Shown: in pieces, positions 18,995 to 28,817 of the stretch
Position numbering within the stretch: the stretch's first letter is position 1
Layout: each line of letters starts with the position of its first letter
DNA from: Trichomonas vaginalis G3
Taxonomy: Eukaryota > Parabasalia > Trichomonadida > Trichomonadidae
NCBI RefSeq assembly: GCF_026262505.1
Contig: NC_067207.1
Location: 33,758,082 to 33,822,081 of the forward strand
DNA: 64,000 nucleotides
Direction: 5' to 3'
The notes under the pieces: generated by a model
What the model saw: the letters and a program-made list of their open reading frames with translations, nothing else
The model's database searches: none
Told to the model about the DNA's origin: nothing
Translations under genes and position numbers: made by a program

Positions 18995-19012
18995 ATTTTA
19001 TCTAGAATAAAA
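18995..19012. promoter_or_regulatory. 18-bp divergent spacer, likely bidirectional promoter
   Basis: ATTTTATCTAGAATAAAA separates two divergent ATGs. It is very close to the spacers at 2669 and 34594, the latter also in element C. The sequence is shared across element families. Confidence 0.55.
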
Positions 19013-20610
19013 ATGTCAAATGAAACAGCGTCTATGAGAGAAATACAACACAACCGACAACTCATTATGCAAGCTCTAAATAAGAACACAACAACTTTTC
19101 AAACTATTCTAAGATATCTGAGTCATTGAAAGAAGGAAACTTAAAACTGACATTAAACCCAATGACAGATGAGTTTTCTGTTTCAAGACAATAAGAACCA
19201 TACTGTCTGTATAAATCCAACAAAGGAACTTTAAACGAGAAACCTATAAATGAACTTCTTTGAAAACAGATGTTGACAACAAAGCTGACAAAGAATATGT
19301 AGACGATGCAATAGCAAAAGAAGAAGAAAGAGCTAACAATGCTTATGCAACAAAAGAACATACTCATCCTGAACTAGCAGACAAAACATATGTTGACAAT
19401 AAAATGTCAAGTGAAGTGACAAGAGCTGAAAACGAATATTCTAAAAAGACTCATACACATTCTATATCTGAAATAACAGACTTACAAGAAACCTAAACAG
19501 GAAAAGTGCCGTTGGACATACACATACATCTTCTGAAATAACAGACTTAAACGTTAGCCTTGAAAAGAAAGCAGATAAAACATATGTCAATGAAATATAC
19601 CAAAGTTTAGTTGGAACAAAAAATATTGAAACTATTGTTGGTGACTTTTCTGTCAATGAAGAAAACAAATATTTTAGATGGGAGTTTGTACAGTCCTTAA
19701 GAAATGGTATACGGTATAAACTCATTCCGAAAAATAACAATGAAATGTATGTAAGCTATAAAAAGAACGATGGTACACAAGTTAAAGTTCCATTAGACAA
19801 CAACTGCTACTTAAAACTTATATGGAGACGAACAAAAGAAATATTTAAGAGTTTAATGAAATGACAGATATGACATTGCCTGACCCAGCTCCAGCACCAT
19901 TATTATGACTATGGAGATGACGTCAGAACACCACATGTAGATGAACAAAAGCTAACATTATATTTAGATTTTTATAGATATAAAAGATATAATGCAATAG
20001 AAAAAACGAGAATAGTATACTATTATGAGATGACAGAAATAAATATTATAGTCAAGACTTTACCTACCCTGAAAACATAAGATATATTATAAAAAATATT
20101 CTGACACAAACCAGAAGAAACCTGAAATAGTTGCACTATATTTTAAGTTCAAAAGAGACAATCCTATAATATCTCATATGTTTGATTTAATGAACCCAGT
20201 AGGTTCTATTTATACATCTATGAAGCAAGAGTCCTCAAGTAATGTTTGGTGTTGGTGCATGGGAACAAATAGTCGACAGGTTTTTGTATTGTGCAAACTC
20301 TTCAAAGAAACAGGTGGAAGTAAAACGATTTCAGGTGAAAATTTACCTGCACACAGTCACTACATAGATTTAAGTACATCTCAAGCAGGTTGGCATAAAG
20401 CATAGATATTGGGATTGGTCAGGAATGACAAAAGGTAAAGGATATGATGTTAAAAGACGACGTTAAGTTTGCTATAAATTGTTACTGGGATGACACGCAG
20501 GAGAAGGAAACCATACACATTTCGTTTTCAGGATATACGCAAACACGGGACAAAGTAAAGACTACATGCCACCTTACATGACAGTTTACGCATGGTATAG
20601 AATTGCTTAG
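19013..20610 (+). pseudogene. Fibre protein with collar-like tip, element C, broken
   Basis: Starts MSNETASMREIQHNRQLI. Shaft repeats follow (ADKEYVDDAIAKEEERANNAYATKEHTH-type, KKTHTHSISEITDLQ). The tip has NPVGSIYTSM, an ENLPAHSHYIDL segment and a final MPPYMTVYAWYR. This is the phage collar/tail-tip pattern also seen at the end of the copy B fibre (YPVGSIYTSM, MPPFMTIFAWYR). The protein probably binds a host surface receptor on the virion-like particle. Many breaks. Confidence 0.65.
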
Positions 20611-21565
20611 TCGTCATTTTCAACTTCTTTAGCATATTCGTCAGGAGTTGTCTTATATTTGTTAGGAACTGTCTTTGAAAGTATACCACCTTGAACTTTG
20701 ACAAGTTTGAAACGAGGTCTGACAATAGTAGTTTTATCTTCTGCTTGCAGTCTGTACATTTTGCCATGTTTTGCCTAAAACTTCATAATATTCTCTGTAT
20801 ACTTTCTTCTATTTTTACGAACACGAAGGTGAGTACCTGTCGAGTTCCCATTGTTGTCATAGTCAATAGTATTTTCATATGGGTCGCGTTTAGGTATTTC
20901 TATTTTACTTTGTCACCTTTCTTAAGTTTGAAGCCTGGCATTCTTCTTTTTTTGTCTCTTTTGACTAAACTATTAAATATATAGTCTTTCTCTAAGTCGG
21001 GGTTGTTTTTCATTTCTTCGGGGAGTTGGTTTCCCAAACCTTTTGTTTACGGTTATTGTAAAATATTTAAAACTTGTCTCATCTTTGCCATGGAGAAATG
21101 TCTATATTTGTCGTCATTATGACATTTCATTTGCTTCACCACCTTGTGGTTGGTTTAAGTCTCTTAAGATTTTTATACAAACTGTCAATGACACCAGAGC
21201 AGAATGGTTTTGGTCGACAATGAATATTGGTTTACATTTTTTGAACGCAGATAGTTTTTTACATCATCTGATTGAAAGAAACTTTCACAGTCAGATGTCA
21301 GTTTTGTTGGATGGTATTTGTCAACGAATATTGTCAAAGCAGTTTTCACATCTAAAATATTTTGGACTGTAATGGTATGGCTTCACAGTATCTTGTGTTT
21401 TGACCGACAAATATTAGCCAGTATGGAGGATCCATCTGTTCTAACTCTCGGAATGTTTTCCAAGATATCCATAAACCAAGCATTTGGTGTTGAACTAAAG
21501 ATTTTTACCATGAGTGCTTTCTTTGTTGCTTTAGAAACATACGGGTCCTTGTTTGGATTCGTCAT
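20607..21565 (-). pseudogene. Retroviral-type (rve) integrase of element C, broken
   Basis: Fossil integrase, convergent with the fibre gene. It starts MTNPNKDPYVSKATKKALM; an early core segment reads AWFMDILEN, later YHPTKLTSDCESFFQSDDVKNYL, the second core strand region. A GFKLKKGDKVKIEIPKR stretch matches the C-terminal barrel seen in the copy B integrase (TLIPGTKVRVVLDD). This enzyme family inserts the element DNA into host DNA. About six breaks. Confidence 0.65.
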
Positions 21566-21580
21566 TTTTACCCATAAGAA
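21566..21580. promoter_or_regulatory. 15-bp divergent spacer
   Basis: TTTTACCCATAAGAA lies between the integrase start and the start at 21581. It fits the TTTTTA-Y-...-AAATG pattern seen before many genes of these elements. Confidence 0.4.
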
Positions 21581-21981
21581 ATGGGTTTATTTGGCGCATT
21601 AGCAGGAGTTGCATCCAGATTTTTGCCCGCAGTGGAAACAATAGCCAGAGGTGCATTTGGAATTGGAAGGAAGATTTTGAGTACATTAGGTATACTTAAA
21701 GAGAAAGCACAACCTATTATACAAACTGTACAGAAAGGTTGGATGTAGCACGAGATGCAGCAAATCTTATTCCAAATCCTGAAACAAGAGGAAAAGTTCA
21801 AGGATGGATGGACAATGTTTCCAGACAAGCAGGAAACTACTATAACAAAGCAAATGACTACTATAACCAAGCAGGACAACTACATGGACCAAGGTGAAGA
21901 TTCTTTAACAGAGGATATAACCATGCACAACAGTGGGTAAAACAACAACCAACCGCAACCGCCTCAAACTTGGGGAATGTA
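21581..21981 (+). pseudogene. Second amphipathic-start minor virion-type gene, broken
   Basis: Starts MGLFGALAGVASRFLPAVE, with a Gly/Ala amphipathic helix, then ILSTLGILKEKAQPIIQTV and a region with NYYNKANDYYNQAG repeats. It is comparable to 6711..7223 and 17904..18145. Fossil with about three breaks. Confidence 0.4.
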
Positions 21982-22001
21982 AAGTTTTTTACTGAGATGA
22001 A

Positions 22002-22155
22002 ATGAACAATACAGCATTGAGACAAATGGTTCAAATGGATTTCTGTCGACTTCCAGCAGTTACACAACCACGTGTTTGTCAAGTCCTCCTATACCTCAGA
22101 AGTTTTAGACCGACTTAAAAAACCTAAACAACCAGTTGAAAACAAACCAAACTAA
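22002..22155 (+). pseudogene. Short element gene, unknown, broken
   Basis: Opens MNNTALRQMVQMDFCRLPAV after a TTTTTTACTGAGATGAA motif that recurs before the next gene. About 50 residues, no recognised family. Low certainty. Confidence 0.3.
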
Positions 22156-22174
22156 AATTTTTTACTGAGATGAA

Positions 22175-22759
22175 ATGACCGAAGAAGTTGAAACGGTAGA
22201 TTTGACACCACAAACAAAAAGTTCAGAACCATTGTCAAAACCTGTCAAAGAACTTACAGATGAAGAGAAAAATTCAATTAATAGAAAGTGCCAGGTCTGG
22301 AAATACAAACCCTAACTATAAAGTCACTTTCATAGAAATGGAACGGCTAGTATCTCAAAAAAGAAACAGACTCTCACAAATAAAATATTGAAGTCTGAAG
22401 GAGCTTTCGAGACAACAGATGGAAAAGTTTACTTCACTGACCAACAGTTCATTATAGAACATCTCATTGACTTAGAGTCGAAATATTCTAAACTTTACAA
22501 CAAACACAAAAAGTTGAAAGGAAAACAAAAACAAATGGCATATGATATTTACGAAATGTTGACGACACAACCATACCTGCAAGTGAGGTAAAGTCAGAGG
22601 AACCGAAAAGTGACGAAAAACCGATAGAAAGAAGAAAAACCAAAAACTGAAGATAAACCAAAACCAAAGTTTAGTTTCCAAACTAAACCAAGTCAACCTT
22701 CATTAGCTGGTATGGGTTGGCGTCAAAGACTTATGGCAGCAGGAGGTTATGTAAAGTAA
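22175..22759 (+). pseudogene. Lys/Gln-rich element gene, unknown, broken
   Basis: Starts MTEEVETVDLTPQTKSSEP. The middle has a helical Lys-rich segment (SKYSKLYNKHKKLKGKQKQM), the end reads MGWRQRLMAAGGYVK, and the tail region is rich in KPK and EPK. It shares its upstream TTTTTTACTGAGATGAA with the gene before it. No known domain. About three breaks. Confidence 0.35.
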
Positions 22760-22789
22760 AGAAAAATATATTTTTTATTTTTATAAAAA

Positions 22790-23506
22790 ATGCCCCATAT
22801 AGAATGGATAGAAAATCTGCTAGAATAAAAGCAGAGTTGCAAAGATATGGTTGGAGAGTTTCGAAGAATTTAAATATAGGAAGGGAAGACCCATAAAAGT
22901 CTATGACAAATTGTCTGGTCTTCGCTACGAAATGGATTTGGAAACAGCACGTGCAAATTATCCAAACAGACTAGAGAGGTTAGAAGAAGAACGTCTTATG
23001 GACATGCCTTTCGATGTTAGTGAACCTCAAGTTGAAGGAACGACGGCTTTGCCAGATTCTACTGGAAACATGACGAACAATTGCATCCTTTGAGAAGGAA
23101 AAAAGGTAGTGCAGAGGATGGTCATGCTCCCATGAAAAGAACAAGATATGCATATGAAAAGTACCGTGAAGTTAGAAGTCAAATTACTTCTGGTCGAACC
23201 TTTACAGTAAACTTTGACGAAGGAAAGAACAAAGAAGGCTTCATGGGTGTACTTGCTGCCATACAAGACGGAAATAAGAAAGGATACAATCTCAGACTAA
23301 CCGTAACAGATTTGGATGGTCACATTTACTATGCACATGGCAATGTCACAACAGCTGCAATGCTTCTTGACGCTTTCAAGACTACAAAGAGAGAACAAAT
23401 GGTTGACTCCGACTCAGACATTTTGAATGCAATTGAAGGAATTGCAAGTGTAAAGTTTGAATGGTACCAACATAACCCTCAAGCAGTCAGACAACTTGTT
23501 TGTTAG
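22790..23506 (+). pseudogene. Element gene of unknown function, broken
   Basis: The early part is basic (RIKAELQRYGWRVSKN, FKYRKGRPIKVYDKL). The larger distal part reads VRSQITSGRTFTVNFDEGK, then GYNLRLTVTDLDGHIYYAHG, and ends AVRQLVC. It looks like a folded, partly beta domain, but I do not recognise it. It stands between the Lys-rich gene and the second structural copy. About two breaks. Confidence 0.35.
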
Positions 23507-23562
23507 ATGAGAAATATGAAATGGCATACCATTTTAAAACCATATATTTTTACATATATTAA

Positions 23563-23942
23563 ATGCTTCAGGTTGAAAAACAAAGAACAAAAGTAGCAGA
23601 TACAAAACCGTTAGACTATATCTTTACAAATACTGGTAGGACTATATCAGATGAAGAAATTTCATCCGGTGCTTACAGATTTGACAGTTTATAGAAACGT
23701 GTTTGACCCTCAAAATGTTATATGTCATGCAAGTTTCAGTTCAAGCAACAATAGTTTTCTATGTATTGGTAAGGACTTTTATGACTTTGCTTCTAAATTC
23801 TACGAACCACCTAGTAACAGTTTCTCTGACTTTCAAATTTGGTTCACAACAAACGGTGTGCAACATATTATACCATTGTACTATGACTTTTATCTCGAAT
23901 TGTCTTTCATATATAACTACGGAAAAGTGCTGAAAAAGTATT
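23563..23942 (+). pseudogene. Shortened second copy of the 18151..18994 structural gene
   Basis: Starts MLQVEKQRTKVADTKPLDYIF, clearly related to MLPIEKENSRVATTKPLDELF at 18994, and ends with FDPQNVICHASFSSSNNSFLC and LELSFIYNYG, matching the other gene's end. It is less than half as long. It is preceded by TTTTTACATATATTAA. Broken. Confidence 0.45.
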
Positions 23943-23951
23943 GAAAAATAT

Positions 23952-24205
23952 ATTTTAGGTGAAGAGGTGACATCTCACCTGTTTTCTCACCTGTTTTCTC
24001 ACCCGTTGAATTTTCATGAATTTTGTGCTGAATTCGACAAAAATGAGTTTTTGGTTGAAAAAAGAGGTGGAGCCAAAAGTGGCTCGACCTCAAAACAAGC
24101 ATTTTGTGAAGAATATACCAACCCGCGGAAAACAGCGGGTTGCTTTTTATACAAAATTCAACAGGTGAATTTTCATGAATTTCCTTAAGATAGAAAAAAA
24201 GTGAG
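23952..24205. repeat. Palindromic block plus stray KilA-N fragment with GC hairpins
   Basis: A GGTGA-type palindromic block (23958-24005) is followed by hairpin GAGCCA/TGGCTC (24070-24085). Then comes a stretch (about 24100-24155) that is a near-exact copy of 25775-25835 inside the KilA-N gene, including the hairpin AACCCGC/GCGGGTT (24120..24141). No gene of its own. Confidence 0.55.
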
Positions 24206-24219
24206 TTAAAATGAGATGT

Positions 24220-24585
24220 TTACTGAACTGGTTGGATGTCGCCTTCTGAGGTTATGTAGAACGGCTGACCCGAGAAGTGGAACAGTGCTCTGAGAATTTG
24301 TATAATTCGTGGAATTGGACTCTCTCTGTTTGGAAGTAGTATCCAAGGACGTTTGGCAAAGAACTTGAGAAGAGCTTCTCTTTTGGCGTCCTTTATGTCG
24401 TCGAAGGCTGTCCCGTCTGGTATTTGAATTGGAATTCCAGTCGAAGTCTCGAGATTCAAGGCAGCCCTTCCAGAAATAGTGGTGAACTTGACCTTGGGCT
24501 TCATGACCTTGCGCAAGTAGTCTTTAACAAGCTCGTTAATTTAAATTAGGTAAATTGCCTCATCTAATGGCTCGATGTTGTCCAT
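24220..24585 (-). pseudogene. Small element gene of unknown function, broken
   Basis: Starts MDNIEPLDEAIYL; the main part reads KVKFTTISGRAALNLETSTGIP, then FAKRPWILLPNRESPIPRI and ends GDIQPVQ. GC content and codon use look higher than in neighbouring element genes, which may mark separate origin. No recognised family. About one break. Confidence 0.35.
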
Positions 24586-24586
24586 T

Positions 24587-24797
24587 GCTACTGACAGTAG
24601 CAGTACTGCTACTGTCAGAAAAAGTACTGCTACGAGCAGTAAAAAGGAAAATTTGAGAGGGTTTTCGACGATAAAGTACTGCTACTGTCAGTAAAAGTAC
24701 TGCTACTGTCAGTAAAAGTACTGCTACTGTCAGAAAAAGTACTGCTACTGTCAGAAAAAGTACTGCTACTGTCAGTAGCAGTACTGCTAGGAGCAGA
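24587..24797. repeat. 20-bp minisatellite (AGTACTGCTACTGTCAGAAA type)
   Basis: About eight to ten copies of AGTACTGCTACTGTCAGTAA-like units. The outer units also occur inverted (CTGACAGTAGCAGTACTGC), so the block can fold into a large cruciform. It lies directly before the proline-rich gene at 24838. Confidence 0.75.
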
Positions 24798-24837
24798 GAT
24801 TTTTATCGTTGTGGTCCGACGGTTAAGCCACAAACGA

Positions 24838-25077
24838 ATGTCCGACGTCCCACCAACCGAGTCCAATCTCAATCCAGAAGAACCGAAAGCACCAACCCCT
24901 GCACCTCAGTTCCAGCAAGTCCAATCTCAATCCAAATTACTACCAATTCCAATACAAATCGAAGAAGGTCTGAACCGCTTACGCAAAGAGTATGCTACAG
25001 CTCCAACCCTTGGTTGTTCCAGCAATTTCCACCTCAATCCAAATCGAAGAGAGACCAAGAGTTCGAAGAAGGTCTGA
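24838..25077 (+). CDS. Proline/glutamine-rich small protein, unknown
   Basis: 79 residues starting MSDVPPTESNLNPEEPKAP, then Pro/Gln-rich sequence and a basic end. An EEGLNRLRKEYATAP-coding segment is present here and again just downstream (25060-25110), a local duplication. A related start (MTDVPLPECLPKPEEP) is at 30013, and a third leader copy without the body is at 25494-25553. All three follow the shared DNA string CACAAACGAATG or a variant. Low-complexity, function unknown. Confidence 0.35.
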   Translation: MSDVPPTESNLNPEEPKAPTPAPQFQQVQSQSKLLPIPIQIEEGLNRLRKEYATAPTLGCSSNFHLNPNRRETKSSKKV

Positions 25078-25139
25078 ACCGTTTACGCAAAGAGTATGCC
25101 ACAGCTCCAATTGAGAGAAAGTTGTTGCTAAATTCAGTA

Positions 25140-25500
25140 AAAATAATGTTTAGGTGAAGAGGTGAGATTTCACCTCTTTTTTCACCTGTTTTTTCACCCT
25201 CTTGAATTTTCATGAATTTCTTCGTAAATGTTTTGTCAAAACTTCTTCGTAAATGTTTTGTCATGATTTCATCGTAATGAGCGTAAATGACCAAAAAATA
25301 ATGTTTAGGTGAAGAGGTGAGATTTCACCTGTTTTTTCACCTCTTTTTTCACCTCATGAATTTTCATGAATTTCTTCGTAAATGTTTTGTCAAAACTTCT
25401 TCGTAAATGTTTTGTCATGATTTCATCGTATATTTTTTGTTAAGACTTCATCGTAAATGTTTTGTTGAGACTTCATCGTATATGTTTTGTCGAGATTTTT
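25140..25500. repeat. Two tandem copies of a palindromic block and CTTCGTAAATGTTTTGTC repeats
   Basis: AATAATGTTTAGGTGAAGAGG-type palindromes start near 25144 and 25298. Each is followed by GAATTTTCATGAATTTCTTCG and multiple CTTCGTAAATGTTTTGTC units. The same units, inverted, make up the repeats at 40405-40580. No gene. Confidence 0.65.
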
Positions 25501-25585
25501 ATCGTTGTGGTCCGACGGTTAAGCCACAAACGAATGTCCGACGTCCCACCAAAAAATATTTTTTATTTTTATTGTAAGAACAGAA

Positions 25586-26248
25586 ATGTCAGTCGAAGCA
25601 AAAACGTTCACGAACAAATCTAATGGCGAAACATTCACAAAAGGCACTTACAACGGTATTGAAGTCTTACGTAGAGACAAGGATGGTTATATAAATGCAA
25701 CAAATATGTGTCAGCAGTTTAGGAAGGACTTTAGAAGGTTGTTGGAAAATAAGTCCTGGGAAGAGTATTTTGAGGCATTTTGTGAAGAATATACCAACCC
25801 GCGGAAAACAGCGGGTTGCTTTTTATACAAAATTCATGCAGGAATTCCTGATGAAATCAAACAGGTTAGAGGAATGTATGTAGACCCAAGACTTGTAAAC
25901 TATATAGCAATGTGGGCTTCTCCAAAATATTGCATAGCAGTTGGAAAAATTATGGACTCCATAGACAAGAAAGTTCATGAGAAATTAGATGAAGAAGAAC
26001 TTGAAGATACAGTAGAGAATGCAAAACCTTTGTTCGAAGAAGAAGTTAGAAAAATGCATGAAAAACAAATAGAACATGAACGTGAGATATGTTCTGGTTA
26101 TAGAGACTCGCCATACGAACTAGACCAATGGGAACAAGAAGATTTAAAGAGAGAATTTAGAGAATATGAACTCGCTAAGATAGCATTTGAAGCTGCAGAA
26201 GAGAGGTTAAAAGCTTGGGGTTGTTTTGTACAAAAATATTGTGAGTAA
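25586..26248 (+). CDS. KilA-N domain protein, element C
   Basis: 220 residues, open. Residues about 15-60 (GIEVLRRDKDGYINATNMCQQF) and 95-130 (GMYVDPRLVNYIAMWASPKYC) are the two halves of a KilA-N DNA-binding domain, common in poxviruses, phages and Polinton-like elements. Between them is an extra NPRKTAGCFLYKIH segment encoded by a GC hairpin block that is also found outside the gene at 24.1 kb. The C-terminal half is Glu/Lys/Arg-rich helix. It is preceded by TTTTTATTTTTATTGTAAGAACAG, the leader also used by the next genes. Probably a DNA-binding regulator. Confidence 0.75.
   Translation: MSVEAKTFTNKSNGETFTKGTYNGIEVLRRDKDGYINATNMCQQFRKDFRRLLENKSWEEYFEAFCEEYTNPRKTAGCFLYKIHAGIPDEIKQVRGMYVDPRLVNYIAMWASPKYCIAVGKIMDSIDKKVHEKLDEEELEDTVENAKPLFEEEVRKMHEKQIEHEREICSGYRDSPYELDQWEQEDLKREFREYELAKIAFEAAEERLKAWGCFVQKYCE
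25775..25835. repeat. Hairpin-bearing segment in the KilA-N gene
   Basis: Contains AACCCGC/GCGGGTT (25796..25817) followed by GCTTTTTAT. The segment is duplicated at 24100-24155. The stem plus T run resembles a bacterial terminator in shape only. Confidence 0.55.
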
Positions 26249-26269
26249 ATGAACCATTTTTTTCGACAA

Positions 26270-26400
26270 AAATATATTTTAGGTGAAGAGGTGAGATTTC
26301 ACCCGTTTTCTCACCTCTTTTCTCACCCGTTGGATTTTCATGAATTTCCTTAAGATAAAAAATATATTTTAGTTTTTTTAAAATATTTTTTTTTATTTTT
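26270..26400. repeat. Palindromic block before the 304-aa gene
   Basis: TTAGGTGAAGAGGTGAGATTTC with CACCCGTTTTCTCACC forms a hairpin. GGATTTTCATGAATTTCCTTAAG and the T-rich leader ending TTATTGTAAGAAC follow. Confidence 0.55.
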
Positions 26401-26411
26401 ATTGTAAGAAC

Positions 26412-27326
26412 ATGTTAGCAACAACTTCACCAAACTCGTTAGTCATGAATCCTACGTCAATGTTAGTAGAAATGAAAAGCTTCATTCCTTCTTCATATAC
26501 TTTCGAAACAGAAATCCAGAAGATAAAGCAAGAACTGTTAACAAGTAATTTAGACTGTAGTGCGAAAGATGAAGAAAATGAACAGTATCTTTATGAAATG
26601 CAGGATATTATTGACCATCTACCTAAACTACCTGAAATCCAACAACAAAAACTAACTATTCCTGAATTCGACGAAATTGAAGTGAAACCAACTGACTCAG
26701 TAGAAATAAAGAAGTTCATACGTAATGTAAACTATGAGTTTCTAGGATTTCATTGCAACCACAAAGTCATGGACAAAGATTGCGATATGGTATATAAGAA
26801 TGTTTCTGACATATATAAATCTGAAGAATTTAAGACCTACGACAACTTTGTTTCGTTAGTTGCTGAATGTGTATGGCAGATAAGAGATAAAGACAGAAGG
26901 GGTAAAATATGGAATGAACAAATAAAACCAACTGCTTCAGATTTAAAGAAAACCATTGACGCCTTAGTTGTACTTGCAGGACAAATTTCAATGTACAATG
27001 CTAAAATGAACCCACAATGTTCTAAATGTAAAGCAGCAATGAGGAAATATAACTACTCCGTCAAAGAGATAGAAAGAATGCGAAACGACTATGCAGACTT
27101 AAAGAAAGAAGCAGAAAAACCAGCAGAAGATAAAATGGACATGTTAGCATTTCTGAACAAAAACTATCCAACAGCAGAAGATTTCCTTCTTTCAGATGTC
27201 AAGAAGAAGTATAAAGAAACCTTCGGCATAGTTAAAACATTCGATGTACTGACAGAAGAAATAGAAGCTACGAAATTGTTTAGGATTTCAAATATACATC
27301 ATACAATTCATGTGAAACGCTTATAA
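26412..27326 (+). CDS. Cassette protein of 304 aa, unknown function, element C
   Basis: Starts MLATTSPNSLVMNPTSMLVEM. Features: an acidic helical N-terminal third, a central part with four cysteines or histidines (FHCNHKVMDKDC; CSKCKAAM) that may bind zinc, and a C-terminal helical region (FLNKNYPTAEDFLLSDVKKKYKE). No named family recognised. A highly similar but broken copy is at 53495..54432 in copy B, again upstream of a GIY-YIG-like gene and a KilA-N gene. This gives a three-gene cassette shared by two element families. A replication or regulatory role is only a guess. Confidence 0.65.
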   Translation: MLATTSPNSLVMNPTSMLVEMKSFIPSSYTFETEIQKIKQELLTSNLDCSAKDEENEQYLYEMQDIIDHLPKLPEIQQQKLTIPEFDEIEVKPTDSVEIKKFIRNVNYEFLGFHCNHKVMDKDCDMVYKNVSDIYKSEEFKTYDNFVSLVAECVWQIRDKDRRGKIWNEQIKPTASDLKKTIDALVVLAGQISMYNAKMNPQCSKCKAAMRKYNYSVKEIERMRNDYADLKKEAEKPAEDKMDMLAFLNKNYPTAEDFLLSDVKKKYKETFGIVKTFDVLTEEIEATKLFRISNIHHTIHVKRL

Positions 27327-27743
27327 AATAACTGAGGTGAAAAAAGAGGTGAAAAAAGAGGTGAAATCTCACCTCTTCACCTAAACATTATTTTTATTGA
27401 ATTCTGAGTAAAATTCTGAGTAAAATAATTTTTAGGGCATGTGTCAAACCGTTGAGTTTTCACAAAATTTAAAAAATAACGTTTACCATGTAAAACGTTT
27501 ATAAAATAACTGGGGTGAAAAATTAGGTGAAAAAACAGGTGAAATCTCACCTCTTCACCTAAACATTATTTTTGCTGAAAAATGACCAAAATTCATTATA
27601 TAACTGTTATTTTTTTACGAAGAGAACTTTAACACTTCGTAAAAAAACTCTATGAAATCATGAATTTCCTTAAGATAGAAAAAATAAAATTAACGCTAGT
27701 TTTTTTAAAATATTTTTTTTTATTTTGTATGTAAGAACAGGAA
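27327..27743. repeat. Spacer with two palindromic blocks
   Basis: Two GGTGA-type palindromes (about 27332-27385 and 27511-27565), an ACGAAG/CTTCGT T-rich hairpin near 27610-27645, and a T-rich leader TTTTATTTTGTATGTAAGAACAG before the next ATG. No gene. Confidence 0.55.
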
Positions 27744-28361
27744 ATGACAAACACTGAGTTTGAAACAGTTAAAAAGATAGACAATGAGACCAAGGTGGTT
27801 AGAATAGGTGATTTAAACGTAAGATACTCAAAGAAATACAAAAAATATTCTTTGTCAGACATTTTAACACTATCTGAAGGAAAGAAAACATCCCACGACT
27901 GGGTTAAAAATGCTTCTACTCAGAAAATTTTGACAAAAAATCCTGAGCTTATGATATCGGTAAGATTCTATGGAACAAGAGCATATCTTATAGACAAAAG
28001 TCTTATACCAGTAGTTTTGTTCTGGATTGACCCAGTTGTTGGATATAATTTCATAACATATGGTTCATTCGATACGGAACGTTGCAGTGAAGGCTTACTT
28101 TACATCGTTCAGAAACCGAAGGACTTCAATACAAAGAGATATAAGATAGGAAGAACATTTAATATAACTCAAAGATATGACAGTATAGTCAATAGAGTTA
28201 AGGTTGTGTTTGTTAACGATATGAGAGCTGCAGAAACAGAACTACTTGAAAAGTTTGAGAAATTGTATGGTGCTCCCACGAAAGGTAAAGAAACGTTTGA
28301 AGTAGATGAGATAGATAAAGCTATAAAATTATTTGACGAAGTTGCTGAAAAATACATGTAA
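27744..28361 (+). CDS. MSV199-like / T5orf172 (GIY-YIG-type) protein, element C
   Basis: 205 residues. The N-terminal part (VVRIGDLNVRYSKKYKKYSLSD, WVKNASTQKIL) resembles the small DNA-binding domain that accompanies KilA-N proteins. The C-terminal part from about residue 118 reads EGLLYIVQKPKDFNTKRYKIGRTFNITQRYDS, the LYIV...YKIGRT pattern of T5orf172/GIY-YIG-type domains. A DNA-binding or nicking regulator is likely. Its broken homologue in copy B is at 52724..53330. Member of the shared cassette. Intact. Confidence 0.65.
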   Translation: MTNTEFETVKKIDNETKVVRIGDLNVRYSKKYKKYSLSDILTLSEGKKTSHDWVKNASTQKILTKNPELMISVRFYGTRAYLIDKSLIPVVLFWIDPVVGYNFITYGSFDTERCSEGLLYIVQKPKDFNTKRYKIGRTFNITQRYDSIVNRVKVVFVNDMRAAETELLEKFEKLYGAPTKGKETFEVDEIDKAIKLFDEVAEKYM

Positions 28362-28368
28362 AGCGTTT

Positions 28369-28690
28369 ATTTTTGGTCTTTTGTGAAAGTCAAAGACGAT
28401 ATGTACCAAATGCAAAGTATTTTGACAGCATGTTTTGCTCCAGATACTAAGCTTCCTAAAGACTGGTTTAGGAACCAAAGCACACAAGAACTTTTGAGCG
28501 AAATTTCTCATATGTTTGCGACCGGTAGAAAACCGCGGGTCGCCAAAACTCTATGAAAATCGTAAAAGAACAGCGAGTAGGTAAAAAATCGGTCTTGCCT
28601 AAAACTCATGAAAATCGTAAAAAATTGCCAAACGGTTTGAGAGGATATTATGTACATAGACTTCTTGTAAATGCTGTAGCAATGTGGGGC
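28369..28690 (+). pseudogene. Partial duplicate of KilA-N gene N-terminal region
   Basis: Encodes VKDDMYQMQSIL, DWFRNQSTQELLSEI and VHRLLVNAVAMW, matching the genes at 28818 and 52635, then stops in palindromic repeat DNA. It contains a nested GC hairpin GCGACC/GGTCGC (28518..28543). A broken leftover copy of a cassette gene. Confidence 0.5.
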
Positions 28691-28817
28691 TTCACCTCTT
28701 CACCTAAACATTATTTTTATTGAATTCAGCAACAAAAATCATGAATTTCCTTAAGATAGAAAAAATAAAGTTAGTTTTATTTTTATTTATTTTTTTATTT
28801 TGTATGTAAAGACAGAT

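Noticed and set aside
25796-25820. Bacterial Rho-independent terminator
   Set aside because: Stem plus T run fits by shape, but it lies inside an open KilA-N frame in a eukaryotic nuclear element and is duplicated with its context, so a repeat is the better reading.
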